From Mycobacterium sp. 852002-10029_SCH5224772 (GTDB lineage Bacteria > Actinomycetota > Actinomycetes > Mycobacteriales > Mycobacteriaceae), in contig NZ_LZHT01000024.1 of assembly GCF_001667315.1 (NCBI RefSeq), positions 1 through 64,000 on the forward strand: a stretch of 64,000 bases of DNA, given 5' to 3'. Positions 38,017 to 47,343 of this stretch are shown here, piece by piece. The notes below the pieces were generated by a model. The model searched no databases, had not been told where the DNA came from, and saw only the letters and a program-made list of their open reading frames with translations. Made by a program: the position numbers and the translations under genes. Every line of letters starts with the position of its first letter. Within the stretch, counting starts at the first letter, position 1.

Positions 38017-38046
38017 TTCGGCGCTAAGCGCGCTTGATTCGGCGCT
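38009..38046. repeat. 17-bp direct repeat over convergent stop codons
   Basis: GCGCTTGATTCGGCGCT occurs at 38009-38025 and again at 38030-38046. The first copy contains the SDR stop TGA (plus strand) and overlaps the aldehyde dehydrogenase stop (minus). The two genes end eight bases apart, so a recent 21-bp duplication here has set both C-termini. Confidence 0.7.
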
Positions 38047-39514
38047 GCGTGCGGGCCCGCGCGATCCGCAGGGCGGTATTGGCGTAGATGCGCAGCGATC
38101 TGCCGAACGGCGGCGCCGCGGTCCCGGTGATGCTGAACGGCAGGTCGTTGCCCACGACGGTGCGGTAATGACTGAAGGTGTCGAAACCGGCCTTGCCGTG
38201 GTAGGCGCCCATCCCGCTGCGCCCTACTCCCCCGAACGGGGCGGCCGACGGAATCATCTGCGCCGCAAAATCATTGCGAGCGACGCCACCGCTGCGGGTG
38301 CTGCGCACGAAGGTGCGGAAATCATCGTCGGCTGGGCCGTACCAGTAGGCCACCAGTGGCGCGGGCCGTTGGTTGACGTAGTCGATCGCCTCGCTCAGGC
38401 GCGAGTACCCCATGACGGCCAGCACGGGGCCGAAGGTCTCCTCGTGGGCGATCCGCATGCGGTCGTCGATGTCGCGGACAATGGTGGGCGCGATCTTGCG
38501 GCTGCCGCGGTCGGGCAGTGATTCACCCACGGGAGCAACGGTTTCCACGCGGGCACCGTGCGCGCGCGCATCGTCGATCAGCCCTCCCACCCGGTCGAAA
38601 TTGGCCTGGTTGACGCTGGAGCAGTAGTCCGGGTTGGCGATGACCGTCGGGAACATGCCGCGCAAGGTTTCGCGCGCGGTGTCGACGAACGCGTCGATGT
38701 GGTCGTCGGGCACCATGACGTAATCGGGGCAGACGCAGACCTGCCCGCCGTTGACCATGCGGCCCCGGGCGATACGGGTCGCCGACCGCGCGATGTCGGC
38801 GCCCGGAGCAACGACCACCGGGTTCTTGCCGCCGAGCTCCAGGGTGACCGGGACGAGATTCTGGGCGGCCGCGCGTTGCACCAGCGCGCCCACCGACGGC
38901 GAGCCGGTGAAAAACAGATGATCGAACGGCAGCGCCGAGAAGGCGGCCGCGACATCGGGGCCGCCGGTGACCACGTCGAGCTCGGTCGGGTCGAAGTACT
39001 TGGGCGCGGTCGCCGCCATCAGATCCGCGGTGTGCGCGGTGATCTCCGACATTTTGATCATCACCCTGTTGCCGGCCGCGAATGCGGCCGACGCGGGCAG
39101 CACCACAAGGTTGACCGGGAAGTTCCACGGACCGATCACGCCGACGACGCCGAGCGGGGTGGGCTGGACTTCCGCGCGCAGGCCGCACAGCCGCGCGGCG
39201 GACATCAATTTGGCCGGGCGCATCCATTGCGCAACATGGGATCTGGTGTGTTCGACCACCGAGGTGATCCCGATGATCTCGGTGAACAGCGATGCCGCCT
39301 TGGACCTGGTGCCGTAGTCGGCGGCCATGGCGTCGATGAAGGCGTCGCTGTTGTCCAACAGCAGCGCCATCAGCCGATCGATGCGGTTGCGCCGGACGGC
39401 CGCGCTAGGTGGCCCCTCGGCCAGGAACGCGCGCCGCTGACATTCAAGGCTGCTTTGTAGCGCCGCCCGCTGGTCTTGCGCGGCGGCGTCGACTCGTTCG
39501 CCGGTTGCGCTCAT
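38024..39514 (-). CDS. Aldehyde dehydrogenase, coniferyl-aldehyde type
   Basis: The 496-residue ALDH has GPWNFPVNLV near residue 130, catalytic Glu in LELGGKNPVV, and the catalytic Cys in GGQVCVCPDYVMV (first Cys of CVC by alignment to the conserved TCVAPDY). PFGGVGRSGMGAYHG near the C-terminus is typical of the coniferyl/fatty-aldehyde ALDH subgroup, which oxidises bulky hydrophobic aldehydes with NAD(P). It is divergent from the P450 at 39680, with the 19-bp site E between, so P450 product and ALDH could be co-controlled. Confidence 0.93.
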   Translation of the reverse strand: MSATGERVDAAAQDQRAALQSSLECQRRAFLAEGPPSAAVRRNRIDRLMALLLDNSDAFIDAMAADYGTRSKAASLFTEIIGITSVVEHTRSHVAQWMRPAKLMSAARLCGLRAEVQPTPLGVVGVIGPWNFPVNLVVLPASAAFAAGNRVMIKMSEITAHTADLMAATAPKYFDPTELDVVTGGPDVAAAFSALPFDHLFFTGSPSVGALVQRAAAQNLVPVTLELGGKNPVVVAPGADIARSATRIARGRMVNGGQVCVCPDYVMVPDDHIDAFVDTARETLRGMFPTVIANPDYCSSVNQANFDRVGGLIDDARAHGARVETVAPVGESLPDRGSRKIAPTIVRDIDDRMRIAHEETFGPVLAVMGYSRLSEAIDYVNQRPAPLVAYWYGPADDDFRTFVRSTRSGGVARNDFAAQMIPSAAPFGGVGRSGMGAYHGKAGFDTFSHYRTVVGNDLPFSITGTAAPPFGRSLRIYANTALRIARARTQRRIKRA

Positions 39515-39608
39515 CGGGCCAACCCCTCTACGTCGACGAGTTTGTCAGGCTCGCCGTACGGCGAACAGCAACACCCTACTCGATGCTTCGCGGCGATACT
39601 GGCATAGC

Positions 39609-39627
39609 TACTGTTAGTATTACCGGA
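39609..39627. promoter_or_regulatory. 19-bp inverted repeat, site E
   Basis: TACTGTTA-GTA-TTACCGGA lies between the ALDH (39514, minus) and P450 (39680, plus), 53 bases from the latter. The right half ends GGA, as in site A. Confidence 0.55.
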
Positions 39628-39679
39628 TGGTTTTCCAGGTGACGACCTTCGGTGGTACTGGCGCGGCCAGGGCGAGGCG

Positions 39680-40885
39680 ATGACCGTCGCCGAGCTGGTA
39701 TTCGATCCGTTTTCGGCGGACTTCTTCAACGGACCGTATGAGACGTATCGGCGGATGCGCGCGGAAGCCCCGGTTTACTACAGCGAGCGGTACGACTTTT
39801 ATGCGCTGAGCCGTCATGCCGACGTCGCCGCGGCGTTCAAGGACTTCGAGACGTATTCGTCGGCGTACGGGGTGGACCTGGGGATGGTGCGGACGGGGCA
39901 GAAGGTGCCGGCGAAGATGATCATCTCGCTGGATCCGCCCGAGCATCGGCATATGCGCAGCCTGGTCAACAAGGTGTTCACGCCACGGGCGATCACGGCG
40001 CTCAAGGCGATGGTGACCGAACAGATCGAGCACTATCTGGAGGCCGCCGATCCCGACGAATTCGATGTCGTTCAAGACTTCTCGGCGTTGTTCCCGGTGG
40101 AAGTGATCACCCGGATGCTGGGGGTGCCTGCCGACTATCGGCAGAACGTCAGGCTCTGGATTGACGAGTTGCTGCACCGCGAGCCGGGCCAGATCGAGAT
40201 GTCCGATGCCGGCAACCAGGCGATGGCCAACTCCTGGGTGATGTACTACGAGCTCATCCAGCAGCGGCGCGCGCAACCGCAAGACGACATGATCTCCAGC
40301 CTGATCGCGGCCGAGATCGAACGTGAGGACGGTGAAACGACCCGGCTCAAAGGTTCCGAGATCGCCGGGTTTGCAACGTTGTTGGGCGGTGCGGGCGCCG
40401 AAACGGTGACCAAGCTGATCGGCAACGCGACGACGGTCTTCGCCCGCAACCCCGAGCAATGGCAGAAGCTGCTCGACGACCGCAGCAAGGTCCCCGCCGC
40501 CGTCGAAGAGCTGCTGCGCTACGAGGCGCCGGCACAGTACAACGTGCGCCGATCGATGAAGGACGTACACCTGCACGGAGTAACCATCCCGGCGGGCAAG
40601 CCCGTCTTCCTCATCGGCGGTTCGGCGAACCGCGATCCCGACGCGTGGACCGACGCCGATGTCTTTGACATCGACCGTGACCGCGCCGAGGCGCAGAACC
40701 TCGGCTTCGGGTACGGCATTCACAGCTGCCTCGGTGCGGCGTTGGCCCGGATGGAAAGCGCGATCGCACTGGAGAAGTTGCTCGATCACATGCCGCGCTA
40801 TGAGGTGTTGTGGGACCGCTGCGAACGGGTGGCCATGCAAAACGTGGCCGGGTGGTCCCGGGTCCCGGTGCGGGTGCTGAGATGA
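39680..40885 (+). CDS. Cytochrome P450 monooxygenase
   Basis: The 401-residue P450 has an I-helix LLGGAGAETVTKLIG, the K-helix EELLRYEAP, and heme loop LGFGYGIHSCLGAALARME with Cys350. This differs from the other three P450s. ATG at 39680 follows GGGCGAGGCG. The stop overlaps the ATG of the uncharacterised gene at 40882, so they are cotranslated. Its electron donor is not encoded nearby. Its partner ALDH is divergent across site E. Confidence 0.94.
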   Translation: MTVAELVFDPFSADFFNGPYETYRRMRAEAPVYYSERYDFYALSRHADVAAAFKDFETYSSAYGVDLGMVRTGQKVPAKMIISLDPPEHRHMRSLVNKVFTPRAITALKAMVTEQIEHYLEAADPDEFDVVQDFSALFPVEVITRMLGVPADYRQNVRLWIDELLHREPGQIEMSDAGNQAMANSWVMYYELIQQRRAQPQDDMISSLIAAEIEREDGETTRLKGSEIAGFATLLGGAGAETVTKLIGNATTVFARNPEQWQKLLDDRSKVPAAVEELLRYEAPAQYNVRRSMKDVHLHGVTIPAGKPVFLIGGSANRDPDAWTDADVFDIDRDRAEAQNLGFGYGIHSCLGAALARMESAIALEKLLDHMPRYEVLWDRCERVAMQNVAGWSRVPVRVLR

Positions 40886-41430
40886 CTGACGGCGGCGGCG
40901 CGGCGCTGCTCCCCTATCGCGTGCACGCCATCGCGTCGACCACGGCCGACCTGGTGGAGCATGCCGGCGGGTGGCTCTTCGACCACGTGATGGCCGGGTG
41001 GAAAGTCACGGTGTTGCTGCCGGATTGCGCCGATCCGCGGCCGATGCACGTCCTCGGCGCCGCCGTGGGCGATCTGGAAACGGTGCTGACGACGGCGCAC
41101 GATCTGGCGGAAATGCCGGCCGCGCTGGTCGTCGCCGCCGACCTCTACGGCCACGATTCACGGGTGCGCCGATTCGTGCGTGCGGCCTGCGACGACCATA
41201 GGGTCCGCACACTGCTGTGGGGCCAAGAACCAGCGGGCCGCAAGCAGGGCATCCGCTCGGTTCATTACGGACTGGGCGCGGCGGCTCGCGCATTCAAGGC
41301 CGAGGCGTTGGCTGCCTCAGGAGTCCGGAAGTCAACCATCGAGCCGGCCGAGGTCTTTCGGGCTGCCGGCGGTCAGCGTGCACATCGACGTATAGACCGC
41401 GTCGCCGCCGGCCTGCTGAGCCAGGGATAG
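40882..41430 (+). CDS. Conserved-looking protein of unknown function
   Basis: I do not recognise a family for this 182-residue protein. It starts MTDGGGAALLPYRVHAIAST, has GWLFDHVMAGWKVTVLLPDC, then LVVAADLYGHDSRVRRFV and a basic C-terminal third. There are no membrane segments or known active-site motif. ATG overlaps the P450 stop (ATGA), and an SDR follows nine bases later, so it is embedded in a P450-unknown-SDR operon. Codon and base composition match the neighbours, so it is likely real. Confidence 0.75.
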   Translation: MTDGGGAALLPYRVHAIASTTADLVEHAGGWLFDHVMAGWKVTVLLPDCADPRPMHVLGAAVGDLETVLTTAHDLAEMPAALVVAADLYGHDSRVRRFVRAACDDHRVRTLLWGQEPAGRKQGIRSVHYGLGAAARAFKAEALAASGVRKSTIEPAEVFRAAGGQRAHRRIDRVAAGLLSQG

Positions 41431-41438
41431 GAGCGGTT

Positions 41439-42401
41439 GTGAACACACTGCCGACGAGCCACGACATCCACGCGGAACCACCAACTGCCCTGGATGTCGT
41501 TGACGGGGCCGATCTCACGGGCAAGACGTGCGTGATTACCGGAGCGTCCTCGGGCCTGGGCCGCGAATCGGCCAGAGCGCTGGCCGCAGCGGGGGCGCAG
41601 GTGGTATTGGCGGCACGCAACCGCGACGCGCTGGCCGAAACCCAGACATGGATTCACGCCGCCAATCCGGATGCCCGGATCGCGACCGTCCAACTGGATC
41701 TGACCTCGCTGAGCAGCATTCGCGCGGCGGCCGCCGCGATCCAAGATCTTGCCCCGTCGATCCATGTCTTGATGAACAATGCCGGGGTGATGTTCACGCC
41801 GTTCGATCGAACGGTAGATGGCTTCGAAATACAGTTCGGCACTAACCATCTCGGGCACTTCGAACTCACGCGACTCCTCATCCCGCAGCTCGTCGCCGCG
41901 TCCGGCGCTCGCGTGGTCGTCCTGTCGTCCGATGGCCACCGGATGAGTGACCTTGATTTCGATGATCCCAACTGGGAGCGGCGGCCCTACGACAAGTTCC
42001 TGGCGTACGGCGCGTCCAAGACCGCCAATATCTTGCACATGGTCGAACTCGAACGACGACTTCGCGACGAGGGGATCGGCGCCTACGCCGTGCACCCGGG
42101 CATCGTGGCAACCGGCCTGGCCCGGCACATGGGCAAGAAGGATTTTGCGCACCTTGCCGATCGTGCCGCGGCAGAACGGAAACGGGACGCGCCCGCCGTC
42201 GACGTCACGCGCGATTTCGTGATGCCCGACCGTGGGGCGGCGACCCAGGTATGGGCCGCCGTCGCGCCCGAGCTCGACGGTGTCGGGTCGGCATACCTCG
42301 CCGACTGCCGTATCCGCACCGACGTCGCACCGTATGCCCTTGATGAGCAACGCGCCGCTCGGCTCTGGTCCCTGTCGGAAGCGCTTTGCGACGACCGTTG
42401 A
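41439..42401 (+). CDS. Short-chain dehydrogenase, retinol-dehydrogenase-like
   Basis: The 320-residue SDR has TGASSGLGRESARAL, NNAGVMFTPFDRT, FGTNHLGHF, a serine in VVVLSSDGH, and the YGASKTAN Tyr/Lys pair. These are features of the retinol-dehydrogenase/WW-domain-oxidoreductase-like SDRs, which act on hydrophobic alcohols. GTG at 41439 follows ATAGGAGCGG and begins the VNTLPTSHDIHAE sequence; the frame extends into the previous gene. Together with the P450 upstream it may oxidise a hydroxylated product to a ketone (inference). Confidence 0.9.
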   Translation: MNTLPTSHDIHAEPPTALDVVDGADLTGKTCVITGASSGLGRESARALAAAGAQVVLAARNRDALAETQTWIHAANPDARIATVQLDLTSLSSIRAAAAAIQDLAPSIHVLMNNAGVMFTPFDRTVDGFEIQFGTNHLGHFELTRLLIPQLVAASGARVVVLSSDGHRMSDLDFDDPNWERRPYDKFLAYGASKTANILHMVELERRLRDEGIGAYAVHPGIVATGLARHMGKKDFAHLADRAAAERKRDAPAVDVTRDFVMPDRGAATQVWAAVAPELDGVGSAYLADCRIRTDVAPYALDEQRAARLWSLSEALCDDR

Positions 42402-42462
42402 CGCGAAAGGCCTCTGCGGCGGGCCCCCGCGGAGTCCTCCTGCCCGGCTGACCCGGATAGTA

Positions 42463-42481
42463 TACTGTAATCTTTACAGTA
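42463..42481. promoter_or_regulatory. 19-bp inverted repeat, site F (perfect palindrome)
   Basis: TACTGTAA-TCT-TTACAGTA has perfect 8-bp arms around a 3-bp centre. It lies 30 bases upstream of the P450 GTG at 42511. It is the best example of the nine sites and defines the symmetric consensus. Confidence 0.7.
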
Positions 42482-42510
42482 CGACCGTGTACCCGAGCCG
42501 GAGAGCAGCC

Positions 42511-43719
42511 GTGGAAAGTCAGCTTGAGGATGCCGTCGCCGCCGCCTTGCCGACCGGCTACCTGCGTGACCCATACCCCCACTTCGCCCGGAAACGCAGC
42601 GAGGGCGGAGTGTTTCGCGGCACGGTCATGGACTATTCGAAAACCCCCGAGTCGCTGCGGCCCAAGCGCTCCTTCGCGGCGATGTCGTTCGACGCGGTGA
42701 ACAAGGCGTTTCGCGACGGCCGGGTCTTCAGTTCGGCGATGTATGACACCACCATCGGCTTGTTCATGGGCCCGACCATCCTGGCGATGGAGGGCAAAAA
42801 GCACCGCGACCACCGCAATCTGGTGTCCGCGGCGTTCAAGTCCAAGGCCCTCGCCCGCTGGGAGCCGACGGTCGTGCGGCCGATCTGCAACGCCCTCATC
42901 GACGAATTCGTCGACGCCGGCCGCGCCGATCTGGTTCGGCAGTTCACCTTCGAATTTCCCACCCGGGTCATCGCCACCCTGCTGGGCCTGCCGTCAGAGG
43001 ATCTGCCCATGTTTCATGGGCGGGCGGTGGAGCTGATCAGCTACACCGTCAACTACGAGCGCGCCTTCGAGGCGTCGGCGGCGTTGAAGGACTACTTCGT
43101 CGAACAAATCGACGCGCGCCGGGCCAACCCGACCGAGGACATCATCGGGGACCTGGTCACCGCGGAGATCGACGGCGAAAAGCTCAGCGACGAAGCCATC
43201 TACTCGTTTCTGCGGCTGCTGCTGCCCGCCGGGCTGGAAACCACCTACCGGTCATCGGGCAACCTGCTCTATCTGCTGCTCACCCACCCCGAGCAGTTCG
43301 CCGCGGTGCAGGCCGATCGCGGGCTGGTCGCGCTGGCGATCGAGGAGGGGCTGCGCTTCGAGACACCGCTGACCACGGTGCAGCGATTCACCACCGAGGA
43401 CACCGAATTGGAGGGGGTCAAAATTCCGGCCCGGTCGGCGATCGACGTGTGCATCGGCTCGGCGAACCGGGACGGACGTCGCTGGGAGCGCCCAGAAGAA
43501 TTCGATATCCTCCGTGCGCACATGCCGCACATCTCGTTCGCCGCCGGCGAGCACACCTGCTTGGGTCTGCACCTCGCGCGCATGGAGACCCGGGTCGCCC
43601 TCGAATGCCTGCTGGATCGCCTGACCAACATCCAACTGCTCACCGATGACGACCCGCATATCCATGGTCAGCCGTTCCGTTCGCCGACGGCGCTTCCGGT
43701 TACGTTCGACGCGAAGTAG
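42511..43719 (+). CDS. Cytochrome P450 monooxygenase
   Basis: The 402-residue P450 has the same I-helix as the 18821 gene (LLLPAGLETTYRSSGNLLYL), the K-helix EEGLRFETPL and the heme loop FAAGEHTCLGLHLARME with Cys350. Hence the two are recent paralogues by gene duplication. GTG at 42511 has GGAGAGC upstream and starts VESQLEDAVAAAL; the long frame upstream crosses the operator. It is followed after nine bases by a CoA-transferase, then a thiolase-like gene: probably one operon. Confidence 0.94.
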   Translation: MESQLEDAVAAALPTGYLRDPYPHFARKRSEGGVFRGTVMDYSKTPESLRPKRSFAAMSFDAVNKAFRDGRVFSSAMYDTTIGLFMGPTILAMEGKKHRDHRNLVSAAFKSKALARWEPTVVRPICNALIDEFVDAGRADLVRQFTFEFPTRVIATLLGLPSEDLPMFHGRAVELISYTVNYERAFEASAALKDYFVEQIDARRANPTEDIIGDLVTAEIDGEKLSDEAIYSFLRLLLPAGLETTYRSSGNLLYLLLTHPEQFAAVQADRGLVALAIEEGLRFETPLTTVQRFTTEDTELEGVKIPARSAIDVCIGSANRDGRRWERPEEFDILRAHMPHISFAAGEHTCLGLHLARMETRVALECLLDRLTNIQLLTDDDPHIHGQPFRSPTALPVTFDAK

Positions 43720-43728
43720 GGTCCGGGA

Positions 43729-44955
43729 ATGGTCAAGGTAATGCAGGGCTTTCGGGTCCTCGAGGTTGCGCAGTTCACATTCGTCCCCGCCGCCGGCGCC
43801 ATCCTCGCCGACTGGGGCGCCGACGTCATCAAGGTCGAGCACCCGGCGCGCGGCGACACTCAGCGCGGCTTCGTCAACATGGGCGGCTTCCAGCTCGATC
43901 CCGACCGGCATCCGTTGATAGAGCATCCCAACCGCGGCAAGCGCAGCGTCGGGATCGACGTCTCCACGCCGGGCGGCCAGGAAGTGATCTACGAACTGGC
44001 CAAGACCGCCGATGTGTTCCTGACCAACTACATGCCCGCGCAGCGGCAAAAGCACAAGTTCGACGTAGAGCACATCCGCGCCGTGAACCCCAACATCGTG
44101 TATGCCCGCGGATCGGCCTACGGCGACAAGGGCGCCGAGCGTGACGTCGGCGGCTATGACGGAACGGCGTTCTGGACGCGCAGCGGAGTCGGGTACGCGC
44201 TGACCCCCGAGGAGTTGGGCGGCGCACTGGGACAAGGCATTCCCGCGTTCGGGGACTCCATTGGCGGCATGTTCATCGCCGGCGGCATCTCCGCTGCGCT
44301 GCTGCACCGCGAGCGCACCGGTGAAGCGCTCGAGTTGGACGTGTCGTTGCTGAGCACGGCGTGGTGGGCGGCCGGAGCGAGCGTGACGCAGGGCATGGAG
44401 ACCGGTGAGGTCATGCGCACCCCGATGCCAGGATCTGCCGCCGCGTCGGTGAATCCCTTCCTGGGCAACTACGAAACCTCCGACGGCGGCACAATCAATC
44501 TGTGCATCGTCAGTCCGACGGGCTACATTCGCGACACTTTCGAGCACCTCGGCATCCCCGAGGCGGCCGATGACCCCCGCTTCGCCGACGTGCTACCGCT
44601 GATCCAAAACGCCGACGCGGCCGCCGAGCTGATCTCAAAGGCTTTCGCCGGCAAGTCTTTTGACTACTGGCGACAGCACCTGAAAACGATGAAGGGCCAG
44701 TGGGCACCGTTCCAGAGCCTCATCGATCTGGCCGGCGACGAGCAAGCCATCGCCAACGACATGATCGTCGAAGTGGAGGCCAACGACGGCGGCACGCCGT
44801 TCAAGGTCGTGCGCGGGCCGGTGCAATTCAACCACGAACCCCTCGTCACCACCCGGGCCCCACAGGCCTCCGAGCACACCGAAATCGTCCTGATGGAACT
44901 CGGGATGGACTGGGACCGCATCGCCGAACTCAAAGAGTCAGGAGCTATCGCTTGA
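43729..44955 (+). CDS. CaiB/BaiF (class III) CoA-transferase
   Basis: The 408-residue protein has [18 protein letters not shown] and [18 protein letters not shown] near the start and the active-site region [17 protein letters not shown] with Asp144 as the probable nucleophile. The class transfers CoA between acids via an aspartyl-CoA anhydride. ATG at 43729 follows the P450 by nine bases; its stop overlaps the thiolase TTG (TTGA). It likely makes the CoA ester of the acid formed after P450 oxidation (inference). Confidence 0.93.
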   Translation: MVKVMQGFRVLEVAQFTFVPAAGAILADWGADVIKVEHPARGDTQRGFVNMGGFQLDPDRHPLIEHPNRGKRSVGIDVSTPGGQEVIYELAKTADVFLTNYMPAQRQKHKFDVEHIRAVNPNIVYARGSAYGDKGAERDVGGYDGTAFWTRSGVGYALTPEELGGALGQGIPAFGDSIGGMFIAGGISAALLHRERTGEALELDVSLLSTAWWAAGASVTQGMETGEVMRTPMPGSAAASVNPFLGNYETSDGGTINLCIVSPTGYIRDTFEHLGIPEAADDPRFADVLPLIQNADAAAELISKAFAGKSFDYWRQHLKTMKGQWAPFQSLIDLAGDEQAIANDMIVEVEANDGGTPFKVVRGPVQFNHEPLVTTRAPQASEHTEIVLMELGMDWDRIAELKESGAIA

Positions 44956-46109
44956 CCACCAGTACGAACGACGTCGCGATCATCGGCGTGGGTCTGCACC
45001 CCTTCGGCCGCTTCGAGGGCAAGTCCGCGATGGAGATGGGGGTCGACGCCATCCGGCTCGCGGTCACCGACGCGGGCGTGCAGTGGAAGGACATCCAAGC
45101 CGCCACCGGAGGCAGCTGGACGGTCGCCAACCCCGACGCAATCGTCGCCATGGTCGGGCTCTCCGGCATCCCCTTCACCAATGTGTTCAACGCCTGCGCG
45201 ACCGCGGCCAGCGCCGCCAAGGCCTGCGCCGACGGAATCCGGTTGGGCGACTACGACATCGGGATCGCCATCGGCCTGGACAAACATCCGCGCGGCGCCT
45301 TCACCGAGGACCCGGCTCTGGTCGGGATGCCCCGCTGGTATGCGGAGAACGGGCAGTACCTCACCACCCAGTTCTTCGGCATGAAAGCCAACCGCTACCT
45401 GCACGAGCATGGCATCTCCCAGCAGACACTGGCCAAGGTGGCGGCCAAGAACTTCCGTAACGGCGCGCAGAACCCGAACGCGTTTCGGCGCAAACCGATT
45501 CCGGAAGACGAGATCCTCAACTCGACGATGCTGAATTACCCGCTCACCCAGTACATGTTCTGCGCGGCCGACGAGGGCGCCGCCGCCGTGGTCATGTGCC
45601 GCGCCGACATCGCGCACCGCTATACCGACAAGCCGATCTTTTTGCGGGCGGTCGAGGTGCGCACCCGCCGCTACGGTGCCTACGAGGTGAACACCACCTT
45701 CGCGCCAGTCGACGAGGATGTGGCACCGACCGTGTATGCCGCCAGAGCTGCGTTCGAAAAGGCCGGTGTGGCACCGGAAGACGTCGATGTCATTCAGCTG
45801 CAGGACACCGATGCCGGCGCGGAGATCATCCACATGGCCGAATGCGGGTTCTGCGCCCACGGTGAGCAGGAGAAGCTGCTGGCCGACGGTGCCACCGAGA
45901 TCAGCGGCTCCATGCCGATCAACACCGACGGCGGGCTGATCGCCAACGGCGAACCGATCGGGGCGTCCGGCCTGCGCCAAATCCACGAATTGGTGCGCCA
46001 ACTGCGCGGCGAAGCGGGCGATCGCCAGGTGGCCGGCGAACCGCGCGTCGGGTTCGCTCAGCTCTACGGCGCGCCCGGCACCGCCGCGGCGACGATTCTG
46101 ACCACCTAG
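44952..46109 (+). CDS. Thiolase-like lipid-transfer protein family (Ltp-type)
   Basis: The 385-residue thiolase-fold protein has the nucleophilic Cys82 in FNACATAAS, and a C-terminal [20 protein letters not shown] where classical thiolases have the GHP histidine; here Glu replaces His. In steroid catabolism such Ltp-type proteins act as thiolases or retro-aldolases on large acyl-CoA substrates. TTG at 44952 overlaps the CoA-transferase stop. No DUF35 partner protein is seen nearby. Convergent to the ACAD at 46147. Its substrate is unknown. Confidence 0.9.
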   Translation: MTTSTNDVAIIGVGLHPFGRFEGKSAMEMGVDAIRLAVTDAGVQWKDIQAATGGSWTVANPDAIVAMVGLSGIPFTNVFNACATAASAAKACADGIRLGDYDIGIAIGLDKHPRGAFTEDPALVGMPRWYAENGQYLTTQFFGMKANRYLHEHGISQQTLAKVAAKNFRNGAQNPNAFRRKPIPEDEILNSTMLNYPLTQYMFCAADEGAAAVVMCRADIAHRYTDKPIFLRAVEVRTRRYGAYEVNTTFAPVDEDVAPTVYAARAAFEKAGVAPEDVDVIQLQDTDAGAEIIHMAECGFCAHGEQEKLLADGATEISGSMPINTDGGLIANGEPIGASGLRQIHELVRQLRGEAGDRQVAGEPRVGFAQLYGAPGTAAATILTT

Positions 46110-46146
46110 CGCAAGCAGACCCCGCCGAGCGCTGGCCCGCCGAGCG

Positions 46147-47343
46147 CTAAGAGGCTTTCTGCGCGACCGGCGGTGCGTAGGCCGGCTTGCCCAGCCCCAG
46201 CATGTACTGCGCGATCATGTTGCGGAACACCTCGAGGGTGCCGCCGTAAATCCCGACCAGCGGGGCGAACCGGTATACGTACTCCGCGGCGCCGTCGTCG
46301 GCCGCACCGTCGGTGCCGATCGGCAGCGTGGACGCGGTGCCGAGGATATCCATCAGGTCCGGTGAGACGTCGCGCATCGTCTGCGCGAGTGCGACCCGCC
46401 CGAAGATGCCGGGCGCGCTCAGCGCCGCTTCTATCCGCGCGGCGCTGCGGCCCAATCGGTACGCCACCGCCCCATCGTCAATGAGCCTGCGCCCGCCTCC
46501 GTCCCGCTCTGCCACCTTGCCCGCGGCCTTGTCCAGCGCGTCGGCCATGAACCCGGCCTGGTGCATCATGATCGACACATCCTGCAGGCCGTCGGGGGCG
46601 GCCGCGACCGCGCCGTGCTCAACGTTCAGCGGCTCGCGCAGCACCGTCCAGCCCGCGTTCACGTCGCCGAGCCGATACTTGTCGTCCACGCGCACGTCGC
46701 TGTAGTAGACGATGTTGGTGCGGTCACCGTCGACGGTGCGGATGCCCTGGATCTCGATGCCCGGAGAATCCAGCGGGACCAGAAACATGGTCAGGCTCTT
46801 GTGTTTCGGAGCCTGAGGATCGGTGTTGGTGATCAAGAAGACGTACTGGCAGTTGTGCGCCCCGGTGGTGAACATCTTGGAGCCGTTAATGATCCAGCCG
46901 TTCCCGTCCCGCACCGCCCGGGTTTTGCAGGTGGCGATGTCGGATCCGCCCTCGGGTTCGGTATAGCCCAGGCACAGCCGAACATGGCCGCTGAAGACGC
47001 CCGGCAGCACTTCATCCCGCAATTCGCTCGATCCGAACCTCGCGACCGAACGGGCCACCATGGAGGTGGTGCCCCAGGTTACCCAGGGCACATGGGCGCG
47101 CCGCTTCTCCAGCTCCCAGATGCGGCGATGTACCCGGCTGAAGCCGCCTTCGGCTTCCGGCTTCCATTCGCGTTCCAGATAGCCGGCGGAACCCAGGGCC
47201 AGGTGCACCCCTTCGTCGAAGTTGTCGCCCGTTTCGCGGTCGCGCCGCTTGACCTCGTCCGTCACCTGCGCGCGCAGGAATTCGCGCGCATCGTCCAGGA
47301 AACGCTGATCGTCGTCGGACAGCGAGACGCGTGAGAAATCCAC
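46147..47343 (-). CDS. Acyl-CoA dehydrogenase, large subunit
   Basis: The 398-residue ACAD has LGYTEPEGGSDIATCKT (substrate/FAD motif, near residue 125), GSKMFTTGAHNCQY and a C-terminal GIYGGTLEVFRNMIAQYMLGL. GTG at 47343 starts immediately after the upstream stop (TAA-GTG adjacent), so translation is coupled. Unlike canonical ACADs, the loop reads YGGT rather than YEGT. It pairs with the 47344 gene, forming another likely alpha2-beta2 enzyme. It is the last gene of the 52085-46147 minus-strand cluster. Confidence 0.92.
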   Translation of the reverse strand: MDFSRVSLSDDDQRFLDDAREFLRAQVTDEVKRRDRETGDNFDEGVHLALGSAGYLEREWKPEAEGGFSRVHRRIWELEKRRAHVPWVTWGTTSMVARSVARFGSSELRDEVLPGVFSGHVRLCLGYTEPEGGSDIATCKTRAVRDGNGWIINGSKMFTTGAHNCQYVFLITNTDPQAPKHKSLTMFLVPLDSPGIEIQGIRTVDGDRTNIVYYSDVRVDDKYRLGDVNAGWTVLREPLNVEHGAVAAAPDGLQDVSIMMHQAGFMADALDKAAGKVAERDGGGRRLIDDGAVAYRLGRSAARIEAALSAPGIFGRVALAQTMRDVSPDLMDILGTASTLPIGTDGAADDGAAEYVYRFAPLVGIYGGTLEVFRNMIAQYMLGLGKPAYAPPVAQKAS

